A stretch of DNA of 64,000 nt from Richelia intracellularis HH01 (GTDB lineage Bacteria > Cyanobacteriota > Cyanobacteriia > Cyanobacteriales > Nostocaceae): contig NZ_CAIY01000069.1 in the NCBI RefSeq assembly GCF_000350105.1, forward strand, positions 1-64,000, given 5' to 3'. The translations under genes and the position numbers were made by a program. The notes beneath the pieces are model-generated. The model saw only the letters and a program-made list of their open reading frames with translations. It was not told the DNA's origin and ran no database searches. This document shows, piece after piece, positions 42,063 through 53,095 of the stretch. Within the stretch, counting starts at the first letter, position 1, and each line of letters opens with the position of its first letter.

Positions 42063-43133
42063 TCTACCGAAATAAAGCATCTAATGGCAACAAACTTTCT
42101 TGTACGGGTTACCGAACTTATAATGGACGTAATTTTAGATTTCTATATAGATTTCTAGTTTCAGATTGATATGTGTCTCTTTTTTATGTTTTAGCCCTAA
42201 ACGTATTCATGTCAACATAAATTTCCACAAACTAGTGATATATACTAAATTATCTTTGCAGACTGGGTAAATTGATTATAGAACTGTAATCAAAGATATA
42301 TCGTAGATGACTAATAAGAAAGCGAGAAAATTAGACAATGTTGAAATATTACAAACATTATGATCCCAGAGGTATTTTCTCTAGAGAGAATAGCCAAACA
42401 ACCTAGAAATATGAATAAGAATACATAAGGCTTGAGACTAATAAAAATTCCAAGGTATATTCCGCTGATGCTGACCAAGACAAATTTAGAGTTTTGTCCA
42501 AAGCAAAATAGTCTAGATTCAAGTCAGTACTTAGAAAGAAAGCTGAAGGAGTTGAGGTTAGATTTTTCCAAACTATCAATGTTTTTCTTTTTGGAACTGA
42601 GACGTATGTTTTGCTGGTTGATTGTAGTTAGCTGATTCGTAAGTTGTCTACCCAGAGGGTGCTATTACCAAACAAACCTGGAAGTGATTTTAGAAATTAT
42701 TCAAGAACGCTCACTTCGGAAACGGCTTGTGGCAGAACATGTTTTCTCAAACCTCACCTACCAGAAAAAAGTTTTGTATCTGTTTTACAACTGATAGAAT
42801 CTTAATCTTATTCAAGTAATTGAAACATATACTTTTTTGCATCTTCCAAATTGCTCAATTTTTTAAAATTTTAGGTTTTCCCTGAAACACAAAATTTATG
42901 GAGTAAATCTAAAATGATTATTATTTGTTCAGTATTTTTTGGCCGAGCTCTTTCAATGCGCTATTATATATCGCATTATGAAAACTACTGCTCTACGTAT
43001 CCTTACTATACATTTGTCAATGGTTTTAGTGGTTTTTGAATTAGTAATAATTACACTTAAGCCAAATCAAAGTAAGTAAGAAAAGTTACCAATTTTCAGT
43101 AGTCCAAGATAGAGGAAATTACTCAGGAAGTTG
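42063..43133. other. Divergent spacer upstream of groES and the response regulator
   Basis: No gene accepted. A 67-codon plus-strand frame at 42432-42635 has no family features. Some stretches near 42640-42780 look like old coding DNA on either strand, but cannot be named. Confidence 0.45.
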
Positions 43134-43811
43134 ATGGAAAGAAGTGCGACAAGTGCCACTGCTATGAAAGAACCCAGCATGAAAGATTACAAACGACTAC
43201 TGCTTATTGACGATGACCCCAACCTCATTTTGCTGGTGAAGGATTATTTAGAATTCCGGGGATATGAAGTCACAACCGCTGAAAATGGACGGGAAGCATT
43301 GGATATTCTAGAGCAGGATATCCCCGATATGATCATCTGTGATGTGATGATGCCGGAAATGGACGGCTACACTTTTGTAGAACAAGTCCGGCAAACAGAA
43401 CGCACTGGTTGGATTCCTGTACTCTTCCTTTCAGCTAAGGGGCAAAGTGCTGATCGTGTTAAAGGCCTCAATAAGGGTGCTGATGTTTACATGGTTAAGC
43501 CCTTTGAACCAGAGGAACTTGTAGCTCAAGTGGAGTCTTCCCTTAAGCAAACTATTCGCTGGAAAGAGCATCAAGCAAAAGGAGGGGACAATAGTTCTCG
43601 AATTCAAGTTCCCTTTGATGTACAGTTAACTCCTACTGAATTGAAGGTTGTTCAGTTTGTAGCTAGAGGTCTAGCAAACAGGGAAATAGCTGAAGAGCTT
43701 AATGTCAGTCAGCGAACTGTAGAAAGCCATGTGTCTAATATGTTGGGCAAAACCAATCTTCACAATCGCACCGAACTAGCCCGATGGGCGATCGAAAATC
43801 AAATGGCATAA
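43134..43811 (+). CDS. LuxR/NarL-type response regulator
   Basis: DNA-binding response regulator of 225 residues. The receiver domain (about residues 18-135) has the acidic pair IDDDPN, phosphoacceptor Asp in IICDVMMPEMDGY and Lys in VYMVKPFEPEEL. The C-terminal LuxR-type helix-turn-helix is LTPTELKVVQFVARGLANREIAEELNVSQRTVESHVSNML (split here only for reading). The ATG at 43134 is chosen because AGGAAG lies just upstream; a TTG one codon earlier is also possible. It is similar in build to the plastid/cyanobacterial Ycf29 group. The partner kinase is not next to it. Confidence 0.92.
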   Translation: MERSATSATAMKEPSMKDYKRLLLIDDDPNLILLVKDYLEFRGYEVTTAENGREALDILEQDIPDMIICDVMMPEMDGYTFVEQVRQTERTGWIPVLFLSAKGQSADRVKGLNKGADVYMVKPFEPEELVAQVESSLKQTIRWKEHQAKGGDNSSRIQVPFDVQLTPTELKVVQFVARGLANREIAEELNVSQRTVESHVSNMLGKTNLHNRTELARWAIENQMA

Positions 43812-44382
43812 ATCTTTTATTAGCTATTAGCCATCAGTTATTTGTGTTTGTAAATTTATAAATAGATTGATCAGATTAGCTAGTCTAAGATTAATAAACT
43901 ACAAGAACAATAATGATTGCTGATAGCTAGGTTACTTTAAAGTCTGTATCTTAAATGATTCTCATTACAGGGTATCAATATTGAAATCGGTTATTTTTTA
44001 TGATATCGCTGTTGCTAAAATCTTATATGTGTCATACAGTCAAAATCAAGGTTTCATCATTAATAGACTTCCATCATAATTACTAATTCAATAATAATAA
44101 TCAAATACTCTTGCTTCACCATATGATTTTACTTTTTTAAAAGTGTTTTATAAGCCAATTAATTTTAATCTTGATTTCAATTCTTTTATTAGTGATTCAG
44201 CTGACTGGCCTTTAAAATTTCATTATGGAATACAATTGTATTATACAAGCAATATTTACCCACTTGCTACACTTGAATTTCCTATTAGTTTATGGCATTT
44301 TCGCATCGACAATAATGCCTGATATAGACAAATATAGAACTCGTAAGTATATAATTTATACTGGATAGTAAAGCTGATTTAG
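43812..44382. other. Convergent spacer
   Basis: Lies between the ends of the response regulator (plus) and the sigma-like gene (minus). No gene or strong terminator was seen. Confidence 0.45.
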
Positions 44383-44994
44383 TTATCCTCCCAAATAAAT
44401 AGAGCGTATGTCTGATGGCAATTTATCTTCTAACATACGATAGCCTTCTTGAAGAAAAATAGCTATCTCGTTGGGGGCAATCGCTTCTCCTTCTGCTTGA
44501 AGATAAGCAGCAATTCGGGTCTCACTCCAATGAAAGGTTTGAGCCATTAAAACTATCAGTCTTAGCATGGCTGGTAGTTGCTCTAAAGCCTTTTCTACAT
44601 AACACCATAAAGGTGGAGAAGTAGATTTTAGGGAATAATTAATTTGCTCTGTCGGAGGTACTTCCATGGCATTAATACAGTAAGCAGTCATGTTTATTAG
44701 CCAGTTTTGCAAGTTAATGCATTTGCCATCTATTTGACTTTCCAAATTCACTCCTCCTAACTCGTAGTAAATGTGTTTCCAGGTCAGAGCAAATAAATAA
44801 TCAGCTTGCACAGGTGATCTTACCGAGTGTTGAATTACAGTGTATATAATGGGACTATAACGACAAAAAAGCGCTGTAAAGTATTTACCAGAATCAAGGT
44901 TAGCCTGGAAAAATATTACCAGTTCGTGGTCACTGTGGTGAAATAAGGACTGAATTAAAGGGTGTTTCGCTTCAGGGAAATGGGGAATATGCAC
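44383..44994 (-). CDS. Sigma-70-like (ECF-like) protein
   Basis: 203 residues. The middle (FFQANLDSGKYFTALFCRYSPIIYTVIQH) resembles sigma region 2. The C-terminal part (ALEQLPAMLRLIVLMAQTFHWSETRIAAYLQ) resembles the helix-turn-helix of sigma region 4. It is therefore likely a small alternative sigma factor or a regulator derived from one, as seen in many filamentous cyanobacteria. Region 2 is weakly conserved, so DNA melting may be altered. The start ATG at 44994 fits. The VOC-like gene lies on the other strand upstream, with a shared spacer of about 290 bp. Confidence 0.65.
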   Translation of the reverse strand: MHIPHFPEAKHPLIQSLFHHSDHELVIFFQANLDSGKYFTALFCRYSPIIYTVIQHSVRSPVQADYLFALTWKHIYYELGGVNLESQIDGKCINLQNWLINMTAYCINAMEVPPTEQINYSLKSTSPPLWCYVEKALEQLPAMLRLIVLMAQTFHWSETRIAAYLQAEGEAIAPNEIAIFLQEGYRMLEDKLPSDIRSIYLGG

Positions 44995-45287
44995 AGTTGA
45001 AATCAGCTTGAGCTGGTTAGATTATTTATATAAGAATATAAAACTACAAATTATCAGCTATTAGTAGGTTACAAGTAAGATCCTTAACTTTTTACTATGA
45101 AAAATTCTTTTTTGATTACATTGTAATGTTTGTCGATAAATTCATAAGAATCATATCTTAAGTATTAGTCTGTTTGGAATTAACATCCAGAAAGTTCAGA
45201 TATTGTTACACTTAACAAACGGGCCCAAATTTTGTTTTCATTTTGATGGAACCCAATTTCTCTCTATTATAAAATTATTATTTGTTT

Positions 45288-45875
45288 ATGGTTATAGCAA
45301 CTAGTTTTACATCGTTATTACTTCAATTTTTTACTATAGGCTTTTTCTTGCCATTTGACAGTTTATTTTCCACGCAAGGTATTATGGTAATGCTATTAGC
45401 AGCATATGCCGGTGCTATGTGGATGTTCCTCACCAGTGCGCCAAAAGTATACACTGTTATGGTGTCGGATTTGGAAGTGGCACGCCATTTATATGAAATA
45501 ATACTGGATTTACCAAAAGCTGAAGTGCCTTTGCACTACTATCATAACTATGAGCAAACTATTGGTGCAACAGGATTAGACCCATTATACCTAGCAAGTA
45601 ATCCTAGTTTTTCTAGCAGTAATACTTCTATTGCTACAGCAGGTCTCTGGTATCAGTTGAAGAAAAATACTCAGCTACATATTATTACTGGTGCAAGTTT
45701 GGGGAAACGAAATAATCAACGTCATGTCTGCTTTGACCATGACTGCTTAGAATTAATTTTAATGCGAGTGGAAGTAAGAGGTTTGAAATTTAAAATTCGT
45801 AGCAAGAAACCATTAAATTTTTTAGTTAAAGATTATGATGGTATGGTAGTTGAAATGGCAGAAATTAACAATTAA
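45288..45875 (+). CDS. VOC (glyoxalase)-like conserved protein
   Basis: The ATG at 45288 gives 195 residues; a TTG two codons earlier is less likely. A hydrophobic N-terminus (about residues 1-50) is followed by a glyoxalase/VOC-like half. VMVSDLEVARHLYEIILDL matches the beginning of a VOC module, and HVCFDHDCLELILMRVEVRG to PLNFLVKDYDGMVVEMAE match its end. The fold is inferred from this pattern. No substrate or metal site can be named. It probably occurs widely in cyanobacteria and stands alone here. Confidence 0.65.
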   Translation: MVIATSFTSLLLQFFTIGFFLPFDSLFSTQGIMVMLLAAYAGAMWMFLTSAPKVYTVMVSDLEVARHLYEIILDLPKAEVPLHYYHNYEQTIGATGLDPLYLASNPSFSSSNTSIATAGLWYQLKKNTQLHIITGASLGKRNNQRHVCFDHDCLELILMRVEVRGLKFKIRSKKPLNFLVKDYDGMVVEMAEINN

Positions 45876-47149
45876 CTTTTATTACTGAATATTTCTATCA
45901 CATGTATTGAACCTGTTTGTTCGTGTGATTTACCAGAATTATTACTCCCATTTTGAACAGATTTATCTATAATTTGGGGCATATATCAACTTTATTATTT
46001 AGCTCTGAAACTTATAGCATTATCATAGAAGAATAATCGCTTAATTTACATGCTTACCACACCATAATTATAAGTAAAAGCTCAAAACATTACCAGTGTT
46101 TAGGCTACCAAGATAATGTAGTATTAAGCAACTAGATAAACTAACTAAGTAAACTAAGATTTATATGTTAAGATTGATAGTCTTCTAATATAAGTTTTTA
46201 CAGAAAAATCAACATTGCATATCTAATATTATTACATGCAAAATAACGACTATAAATTTTAATATTAGTACTAACTTATCTCTAATAATTCTTATTCAAA
46301 AATGAGTAATAATCCAGGTATTGATTATTGTATCCGAATATAAAATCTTGTGTCTTTTACCTTGAATAATATGAGAATTTATTCCCTATAGCAACATTGT
46401 TAAAATGTTTATGAATTATTGGAAGCTACCATTATTCTGTAGGGATATAAGATGATTTAAATTATTAACCAAACTTCTGTAAGAGTATTTATAAGAAAAA
46501 GCAAATGGTAAGACATCAAAAATTATTTATTGCTTTAAGCTTACTATTTTGTATTTATATTAAATTAAGTAAGGCTATACTTAAAGGTTTACTATTCCTT
46601 TTCTATAGACTGAATATACATGCTAACTTTGTACTGGATAATAGATTTAGCCCAGGGGCTTATATAGCTCATAAATGCAAATTTTTCTACATGTTATATT
46701 TTCAGAGTAACCCTTGATGTAGAAGTGTTTATAAGAATACTATTAACTATCAATTTATTATTATGACTCTTTTAAAAGAGCCTGTTTAATAAATAGTGGT
46801 TTTAACCAAAAAAATTAATATTTAAAATCCCTGATGATATTGAGTTTATATATTCCTTATATCTTTATTAGTTAGTATACCAACTGCTCTAATATTAAAC
46901 ATCTCCATACTTTACTATCTAGTTTTGGACGAATATCTTTACATGTGCATAATATAACTCTTATTAACTTTGAGATACACGACTATTTTCAATCCATAAT
47001 CTTAGAAATTATTGCTGAAGAAATAACTATTCAAAACCGAAATTCATATCTGAGAATTTATTTCGTAAAGTAGTGGCACATATTCAAAAAAATGGTGAAT
47101 ATATAAATAATGGACGAAAGCTATTCTCTAGAAAGGACTATATTGAAGA
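45876..47149. other. Spacer upstream of the WD40 gene
   Basis: No gene accepted; a 70-codon frame at 46505-46717 begins with a hydrophobic segment but has no other support. No long palindrome noticed. Confidence 0.45.
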
Positions 47150-48199
47150 ATGCAGGAAATGAAAACTGATGGCGTAATAAATAATAACGGTGAATTTTTA
47201 ACCTCCGGGATCTCTACAAACCAAAGCATAACAACTTATTTAGAGGTATTAAATTTAAATGGCCATCAGGACTTAAAGGTCAATACCTGGGATCAGCAGG
47301 CTGGAAAATCACAGTTGATTTGTAATAATACTTTAACTCATAATTCACCAGCTATTACTTTTAGTAGTGATGGGCAGTTTTTGGCAACAGGAAGATTGTC
47401 AATTAAACTTTGGAATTTATCTTTAGGTCAATTGGTTCGTACTTTTTCTCCTATTTCAAGTATTATGCAAGCGATCACTATTAGTTCAGACAATAAAATG
47501 ATCGCTACTGGTCGTGTAGCTGGAACAATTGAATTTTGGGAGTTAGCTACAGGTAAACTAATTCATCAATTTATTGGCCATGTGAATGGAGTAAACAGTC
47601 TTACCTTCAGTACTGATGGTAGGCTGTTAATAAGTGGTGATCGTGGCAAAAATATACAAATATGGGATACAAACACAGGTAAATTAGTGCGTAATCCCAA
47701 TGGAGAATTGCCATTAATGAGGCATAGAGATTGGGTAAATACTGTTATTGTTAGTCCCAGTGGTCAAACTATTGCTAGTTGTAGCCATGATAAAACTATT
47801 AAAATGTGGAATATCAAGAATAAAATAGAAGTTGCTTGTTTATCAGGGCACTCGTCAAGTGTAAATGATATAGCTATTTGCCCTCATGGGAAATTACTTG
47901 CTAGTGGTAGTTCAGATGGAACCATTAAACTATGGAATTTGAGTACTAAAGAGGTTATTTGGACTTTATATGAACATATTAGTGAAGTCTACTCTGTAGC
48001 TATTAGTCCTGATAGTAAAATCCTAGTTAGTGGTAGTGCTGATCAGACAATTAAACTGTGGAATCTAAATACAGGAGTGTTGATTAATACTCTTACTGGT
48101 CATACATCTGGTATCAAACATCTTACATTTAGTCCGAGTGGAGATATTTTGGCAAGTGGTGATGAAAACGGTAATTTAAAAATCTGGCAGTTCAAATAA
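47150..48199 (+). CDS. WD40 repeat protein (seven-bladed propeller)
   Basis: 349 residues consisting almost wholly of WD40 repeats. Seven blade ends can be counted: IKLWNL, IEFWEL, IQIWDT, IKMWNI, IKLWNL, IKLWNL and LKIWQF, each after an LASG-type turn. Several GH dipeptides (GHVNGV, GHSSSV, GHTSGI) mark the start of the following blade. The first about 60 residues are not repetitive. No signal peptide or kinase domain is present, so it is a stand-alone propeller, probably a scaffold for other proteins. The function is not known. The high repeat similarity suggests recent blade duplication (blades 5 and 6). Confidence 0.88.
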   Translation: MQEMKTDGVINNNGEFLTSGISTNQSITTYLEVLNLNGHQDLKVNTWDQQAGKSQLICNNTLTHNSPAITFSSDGQFLATGRLSIKLWNLSLGQLVRTFSPISSIMQAITISSDNKMIATGRVAGTIEFWELATGKLIHQFIGHVNGVNSLTFSTDGRLLISGDRGKNIQIWDTNTGKLVRNPNGELPLMRHRDWVNTVIVSPSGQTIASCSHDKTIKMWNIKNKIEVACLSGHSSSVNDIAICPHGKLLASGSSDGTIKLWNLSTKEVIWTLYEHISEVYSVAISPDSKILVSGSADQTIKLWNLNTGVLINTLTGHTSGIKHLTFSPSGDILASGDENGNLKIWQFK

Positions 48200-49891
48200 T
48201 TTTATCTATCCCATTGTTATCATTGAATAAAACAGAAAATATTACCTGGAGTTTAAAATAAATTTCAGACTGCGAGGCCCCTTAATTAACTAGTAAAAAA
48301 TCAGACATAAATTGGAGTAGATCAAAAAAAATATTCTTTATAACAGACGTGAGTATAGCCTTGATCACTTAGTTAAAAAATCAAATTGTACCACTACTAA
48401 TTTTTCCTGATGACTAATATAAGTAAAGTTTATATAGCTAACTTATTAGCATTTTAGATGTCTGTATATCCTACAAAATAAATATTTTTGGACTGTATCT
48501 ATGAGGCATAATAATAAACTAATAGGCTGTTTAACTTTACATTAAAATTTGAATATTTACCTGAAAAACTTATAAGTTTTTCAGGTAAATATTCAAATTT
48601 TTTGAACTTTTATATATAAAGCTGATAAGTGTTAACAGAATATCTTATTTATTTAAGTTGAAAGACCCAATCAATTGAATTATATCAATCTCCACAGTAT
48701 TTCTGTTTAAATTTGGTAGGAGCACTATGTTATATATACATAGTAATTATATTTAGAAACAAATTCTAAGAATTGAATAAAACCTCAAACTTTAATGAAA
48801 ACTGATAAATACTCTTCTACGTTATTTCAATGTTATTTCAATAAATAGGGTGTACTACCCATATAGATTGACTGGTTAGATTTAACCCTTCTCTAGGCAA
48901 TACTATTCCTAGTACCTTACCTACTGCCCAGTATTTTAGTTGATTTGTTGCAAACTGATTTGCCCATAGAAATTTCCACTCCATGAATTTGTTACATAAG
49001 TAATTTTGTCCTTCCTAAAAAGTCTTGCTATCTAAACTATATCTTTATATGTTTAATCTTGGTAATGTCTATTTTAATCATTGTATGTGTTTATATACCA
49101 CTACGAAAACTTCAAAAATAAGCAAGTAAATTTCCAGGATTTTATATCTCTATTGGCTTTTATAGTAACTATATTAATTAATATACTTTGATTTTAACCC
49201 GCTTACTCCTGAATTCTTCGTTCTACTATATTTATATATATATGGTCTTAAAATATCTCAGGTTTATCTAATCTAGAAAACTATACTCATTCCGTTTTCT
49301 GTATATTCTCCAATATTTATCTTACTAGGTATCATCAATTATGTTTATTACTTATGTTATTTTTACTCTTCTTTAAATATATTCTTTAACATCATTATTC
49401 ATGAAATTTTAAACTCATATTCTTCACTTAAATTAAGCACATCTGTTATAGTGTATCACCTCTATAACTTTGCTTATTTGTCTCTATATCTATTCTTTCT
49501 ATTATACCTGCTTATCCATACTTGTTATTGCTAAATATTTTAGCCTTTTACTATCTAACAGTTGTTAGAGAAGATTAGTCTTTTACCATATTTGTAATAT
49601 TCTTTGAGGCTTGACTATCAGACATTTATACTTATGTATGGTAATTCTCACATCATGTGCATTCTTTTATACTAATTATTGTCCAGTGATATCTTCTCAA
49701 ATAAACATTGTCATAGTTACAAATAATTGTTACCCTAACATTAATAGAATATATTATCATTTAAGTGTGGTTTTTCATGGTGTGTTAATTTATCTGGTGT
49801 GCAAGAAAGAATATTATTATTTTAATAAGCTGGTAAGCTAGCAATTCCAAAAGAGTTCGAAATAGTTACAAAAGCATTCAGGTAACTTGCA
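48200..49891. other. 1.7-kb spacer with a perfect 58-bp palindrome
   Basis: No gene accepted. A minus-strand frame of 48 codons (48838-48984) with several Trp codons, and a plus frame of 76 codons (49611-49841), were considered and left out. Very AT-rich from about 49000 on. The palindrome at 48544-48601 is the main feature. Confidence 0.45.
48544..48601. repeat. Perfect 58-bp palindrome without a loop
   Basis: Arms 48544-48572 and 48573-48601 are exact reverse complements with no central base. It lies 345 bp after the WD40 gene. A zero-loop palindrome cannot fold into an ideal RNA hairpin end, so a role at the DNA level or origin by a replication error is as likely as termination. Confidence 0.9.
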
Positions 49892-50572
49892 GTGTATAGA
49901 CGCATATTTCTTATAGTTAGTATTCTTTTAGTCAAGAGCATTGCTGCAACAATGCCTTCATTAGCTCAGGCACAAGTATTAATTGCACGGAAAAGTAGTC
50001 CAGAGGTAGTTAATCTACTCAATAAAGGGCGAGAACTTTTTGGTGCAGAAGACTATGAAAGAGCAATTACTGTTTATCAAAAAGCTGCTGTCTTAGAACC
50101 AGGCAATCATACTATTCCTGCTGGAATTGGTTTCCTACAGGCAAAAAAAGGAGATTTCCGCAGTGCATTAATTTCTTACCGTCGTGCAATCGCGCTTAAT
50201 CAAAATAGTAGCGATTATTACTATGCTGTAGCTTATGTCCATGGCAACCTAGGGAATATTAAGGCTGCAAAGGAAGCCTATCGTAAGGCAATTCAATTGA
50301 ATAGAAATAATAAAAATGCTTATTTAGGTTTGATGATAACTCAGTCTTATTTAGGTGATTATGGGGCAGTTGAGTGGGCATATAAAAAACTATTGGAACT
50401 TGATCCCATAAATGCCCGTGCATATGAGCTCATGGGCGCAGAAATGAAAAAGCAGGGTCGCCGTCAAGAAGCTGTCAATAAATTTAAAAAAGCCCGTTCT
50501 TTGTATCAAAGCAAAGGTGAAACAGATGGTGTTATTCGGGTAGATATTATGTTAAAAAACCTAGGTATATAA
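49892..50572 (+). CDS. Secreted TPR-repeat protein
   Basis: 226 residues with a GTG start at 49892. An N-terminal signal peptide (MYRRIFLIVSILLVKSIAATMPSLAQAQ) probably exports it to the periplasm or lumen. About four or five tetratricopeptide repeats follow, e.g. GRELFGAEDYERAITVYQKA, GDFRSALISYRRAIAL, GNIKAAKEAYRKAIQL and GRRQEAVNKFKKA. Such proteins serve as docking scaffolds; the partner is unknown. No operon partners. Confidence 0.85.
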   Translation: MYRRIFLIVSILLVKSIAATMPSLAQAQVLIARKSSPEVVNLLNKGRELFGAEDYERAITVYQKAAVLEPGNHTIPAGIGFLQAKKGDFRSALISYRRAIALNQNSSDYYYAVAYVHGNLGNIKAAKEAYRKAIQLNRNNKNAYLGLMITQSYLGDYGAVEWAYKKLLELDPINARAYELMGAEMKKQGRRQEAVNKFKKARSLYQSKGETDGVIRVDIMLKNLGI

Positions 50573-51023
50573 GTTTATTTTCTAGAACTATATGTAATTA
50601 CAAAAAGTCCTCTAGTCTAGAGTAGTGAAAATATTATTAGTCTGCCTTTTTTACATATTCATAAACCTCCCTTAACTTAATGGACTCTCAAAGATAATTT
50701 ATAATTATCTCATATATTACATTTAGTATTAAGAATAAGGCCAGGTATATTAGGAGAGATACTAATTTTTAAATATTTTTTAAAAATTAATACCCTTCTA
50801 AAATAGGATATATACAATCAGAGTTCTACACATGTTACATTGGAATACTTATACTAGGGAAGCTTAAAACCAAGAATATAACTATAAGGTTGTTTAAACT
50901 ACCAGACGATAAAAAACAAGGATTAGGATTATGGTCCGTTGAAAATTGGTGGTTTATACCCAAAAACTATATAAGGTAAGAGTTATATAAATTTTAGTTG
51001 TATTATATTGGACGGCCATAATC
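50573..51023. other. Spacer with possible coding remnants
   Basis: The plus strand from about 50833 shows broken protein-like pieces in shifting frames (e.g. LFKLPDDKKQGLGLWSVENW at about 50900-50960). They may belong to the same lost locus as the dead frame at 51024-51200. No family recognised. Confidence 0.35.
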
Positions 51024-51200
51024 ATGGAAAATCAGGTATTGTATGATTGCATTTTTTTACATGAACAGTAAAACTACCATGAAGGTTAGTTTCATTTATT
51101 AACTCGCGATCAAATATCTGATATTGAAGAATTGCACCAAGAGTATCTTTAATATCACTCACGTCCAGATAAGCTGGAGATAGTATTAGCACTATACTAA
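51024..51200 (+). pseudogene. Dead small gene of about 58 codons
   Basis: From ATG 51024 to TAA 51198-51200 one frame reads coherently without an indel, but has three internal stops: TAA after FLHEQ, TAG after NYHEG and TAA after LHQEYL. All three could derive from Gln codons by C-to-T change. The preserved part (FHLLTRDQISDIEELHQEYL and YHSRPDKLEIVLALY) looks like a small helical soluble protein of unknown family. It faces panD tail to tail. Confidence 0.55.
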
Positions 51201-51215
51201 TAGTTGTAATTTATA

Positions 51216-51599
51216 CTAATTATCATTTGTAAGACTATCATAATGGTGTGATTCTACTAGTCGGTTTTTCTCATCTACAATTACAACTTGGGGGGAATGG
51301 TTACTTATCTCCGTTGGTGATAAATAACCATATGTCATAATAATCAAACGATCACCTATAACTCCTAACCTAGCTGCTGCGCCATTTAATTCAATCGCTC
51401 CAGAATTAGCAGGAGCGGGGATAGCATAAGTCATTAGCCGTTCCCCATTAGTAATATTAACTACTTGTACTTGTTCGTAGTGTAAAATCTTGGCTTGGTC
51501 TAATAAGATTTTATCTATACTAATGCTGCCAATATAATGAATATTTGTGGCTGTGAGAGTACAATTATGAATTTTTGCCAAAAGAAGTGCATGCTGCAT
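51216..51599 (-). CDS. panD: Aspartate 1-decarboxylase precursor
   Basis: Makes beta-alanine for pantothenate synthesis. The zymogen cuts itself between Gly24 and Ser25 (YIGSISIDK), and Ser25 becomes the pyruvoyl group. The 127 residues match the family, with [31 protein letters not shown] and the [24 protein letters not shown] segment. Together with panB it covers both entry routes to pantothenate within this window. It is a single gene with ATG start and AT-rich flanks. Confidence 0.95.
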   Translation of the reverse strand: MQHALLLAKIHNCTLTATNIHYIGSISIDKILLDQAKILHYEQVQVVNITNGERLMTYAIPAPANSGAIELNGAAARLGVIGDRLIIMTYGYLSPTEISNHSPQVVIVDEKNRLVESHHYDSLTNDN

Positions 51600-52579
51600 T
51601 GGGTTTAGAGTTTATGGGGCAACAGTGACAATGAAAATAATATAATTATATTGGAGTTGTTAGTAAATTACTAAGAGTTGAAGTTGAAATTTTGTAATTC
51701 TATTCTCAATTCAATTATAGTGAAATAAACTTGCTTGATAGTATCGTTATAATCAGTTCAAGATTTTCATTTTTACTCTTTGAGTATGTCACTAAACTTG
51801 GGTTTTATACGGGGAATAAGAAGATTATCAGTTTCTAGATCCTAATAAATAGAACCTAAATTAATTTCAATCTCTTAAAATTCATTGGTGAAACCAACTT
51901 ACTTTGATACACTGTGGTGTACTGGTTGAACTAGTTCTTGTGAGGCTATCTTAGCAGCTTATTGGAGAAATTTTGCTTTTGCCTTTCTGAGTAGTAATGG
52001 TATTGGATAGGAGATTCAATACCATTACTCATAATCAGTCTAAATATATCTAAACTCTTAATAAACTGTTCTATATTATTTAATCTTCTTTTTTGTGAGA
52101 ATGCTATCTTTTTAACCAAAAAATATTGAGAATTCTCTTATAATCTGTTCTTCTGTAATGGGCGTAAGTATTCTCATGAATAAGAAAAGTTCTGGTATAT
52201 TCAAGTCTCAGACAAAACCTTAAGCAAAACAGAACATCAAAAAAATTATCCTGGGTATTGTATAGCTGAGGTTTTTATCCTATTACAAGAGACCATTTGC
52301 ATGGAGTACAAGGTACTTTTTATCTATAGGCAGTATTAAAATTTGTAAATCGAGTATCAACGATTTTTTGTTGAATTAGGTTATTACCTAAACTGTTTGC
52401 TTATGATTCAAGGTCTGGCCAGTATTTGGTATTATCCAGGTGCTAATTTCTAATTTTTTACCAATAAATTAAATGATTGGTAATGGTTTGTTCAAGAATT
52501 GGCAATTTAAATATAGGATAAATTTTTATCTATCCTACATTAATTAATGAACTCCGAATTACCCATTACCGATTACTGT
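51600..52579. other. Spacer between panD and ppa
   Basis: No gene seen. Contains an inverted repeat with 13-bp arms (51993-52005 and 52017-52029). The panD promoter should lie at its left end. Confidence 0.45.
51993..52029. repeat. Inverted repeat, 13-bp arms
   Basis: AGTAATGGTATTG (51993-52005) pairs with its exact complement at 52017-52029 across an 11-nt loop. Not next to a gene end. Confidence 0.6.
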
Positions 52580-53095
52580 TTAAACTCCCCTACCTGCTAA
52601 AATATATTTGTCAAGTAAAGGTTGAACTGATTGTAAATCTTGCCAGCTAACAATTTCCGTGACTTTTCCTTCTAAATTCTTATAAGAGCGGAAGAATTCA
52701 GCAATTTCCTCTAATCTATGAGGAGCAATATTCTTTAAAGATGTTACTTGTGTATATCTAGGATCCTTATCAGGAACACAAAGGATTTTTTCATCTCGAT
52801 CACCACCATCAATCATTTCCAGCATCCCAATTGGCCTTGATGCAATTATACACCCCGGGAAAGTTGGTTCATCCATCAAGACCATACCATCGAGAGGGTC
52901 GCCATCATCAGCTAATGTGTTGGGTACAAAGCCGTAGTCATACGGATACTTTACAGATGAATATAATACTCTATCTAGAGTAAAAGCTTGTAAATGTTTG
53001 TCAAATTCATATTTATTCTTACACCCACCAGTTATCTCAATCACAATATTAATAATGCCGGGCTTCGGCCGTGCTGGAATTAGGGATAAGTCCAT
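52580..53095 (-). CDS. ppa: Inorganic pyrophosphatase, family I
   Basis: Hydrolyses pyrophosphate to phosphate, pulling forward biosynthetic reactions. The 171 residues are the normal soluble type. The metal-binding signature [11 protein letters not shown] lies near residue 65. The N-terminal [21 protein letters not shown] and the C-terminal [18 protein letters not shown] strands are conserved. ATG start with AGGAG about 7 nt before it. Essential housekeeping gene, standing alone. Confidence 0.97.
   Translation of the reverse strand: MDLSLIPARPKPGIINIVIEITGGCKNKYEFDKHLQAFTLDRVLYSSVKYPYDYGFVPNTLADDGDPLDGMVLMDEPTFPGCIIASRPIGMLEMIDGGDRDEKILCVPDKDPRYTQVTSLKNIAPHRLEEIAEFFRSYKNLEGKVTEIVSWQDLQSVQPLLDKYILAGRGV

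Noticed and set aside
42432-42635. Plus-strand frame of 67 codons upstream of the response regulator
   Set aside because: No family features and no start signal.
46505-46717. Plus-strand frame of 70 codons with a hydrophobic start
   Set aside because: Apart from the hydrophobic start, which is common in AT-rich DNA, nothing supports it.
48838-48984. Minus-strand frame of 48 codons containing several Trp codons
   Set aside because: The Trp content is unusual and it might be a remnant, but length is within chance and no family was seen.
49611-49841. Plus-strand frame of 76 codons before the TPR gene
   Set aside because: Composed of residues expected from random AT-rich DNA (Tyr, Ile, Asn, Phe); no start signal.
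49840-49880. TTCGAAAT-like T-loop sequence suggesting a tRNA
   Set aside because: The flanking bases do not form acceptor, D or anticodon stems; no tRNA could be built here or elsewhere in the window.
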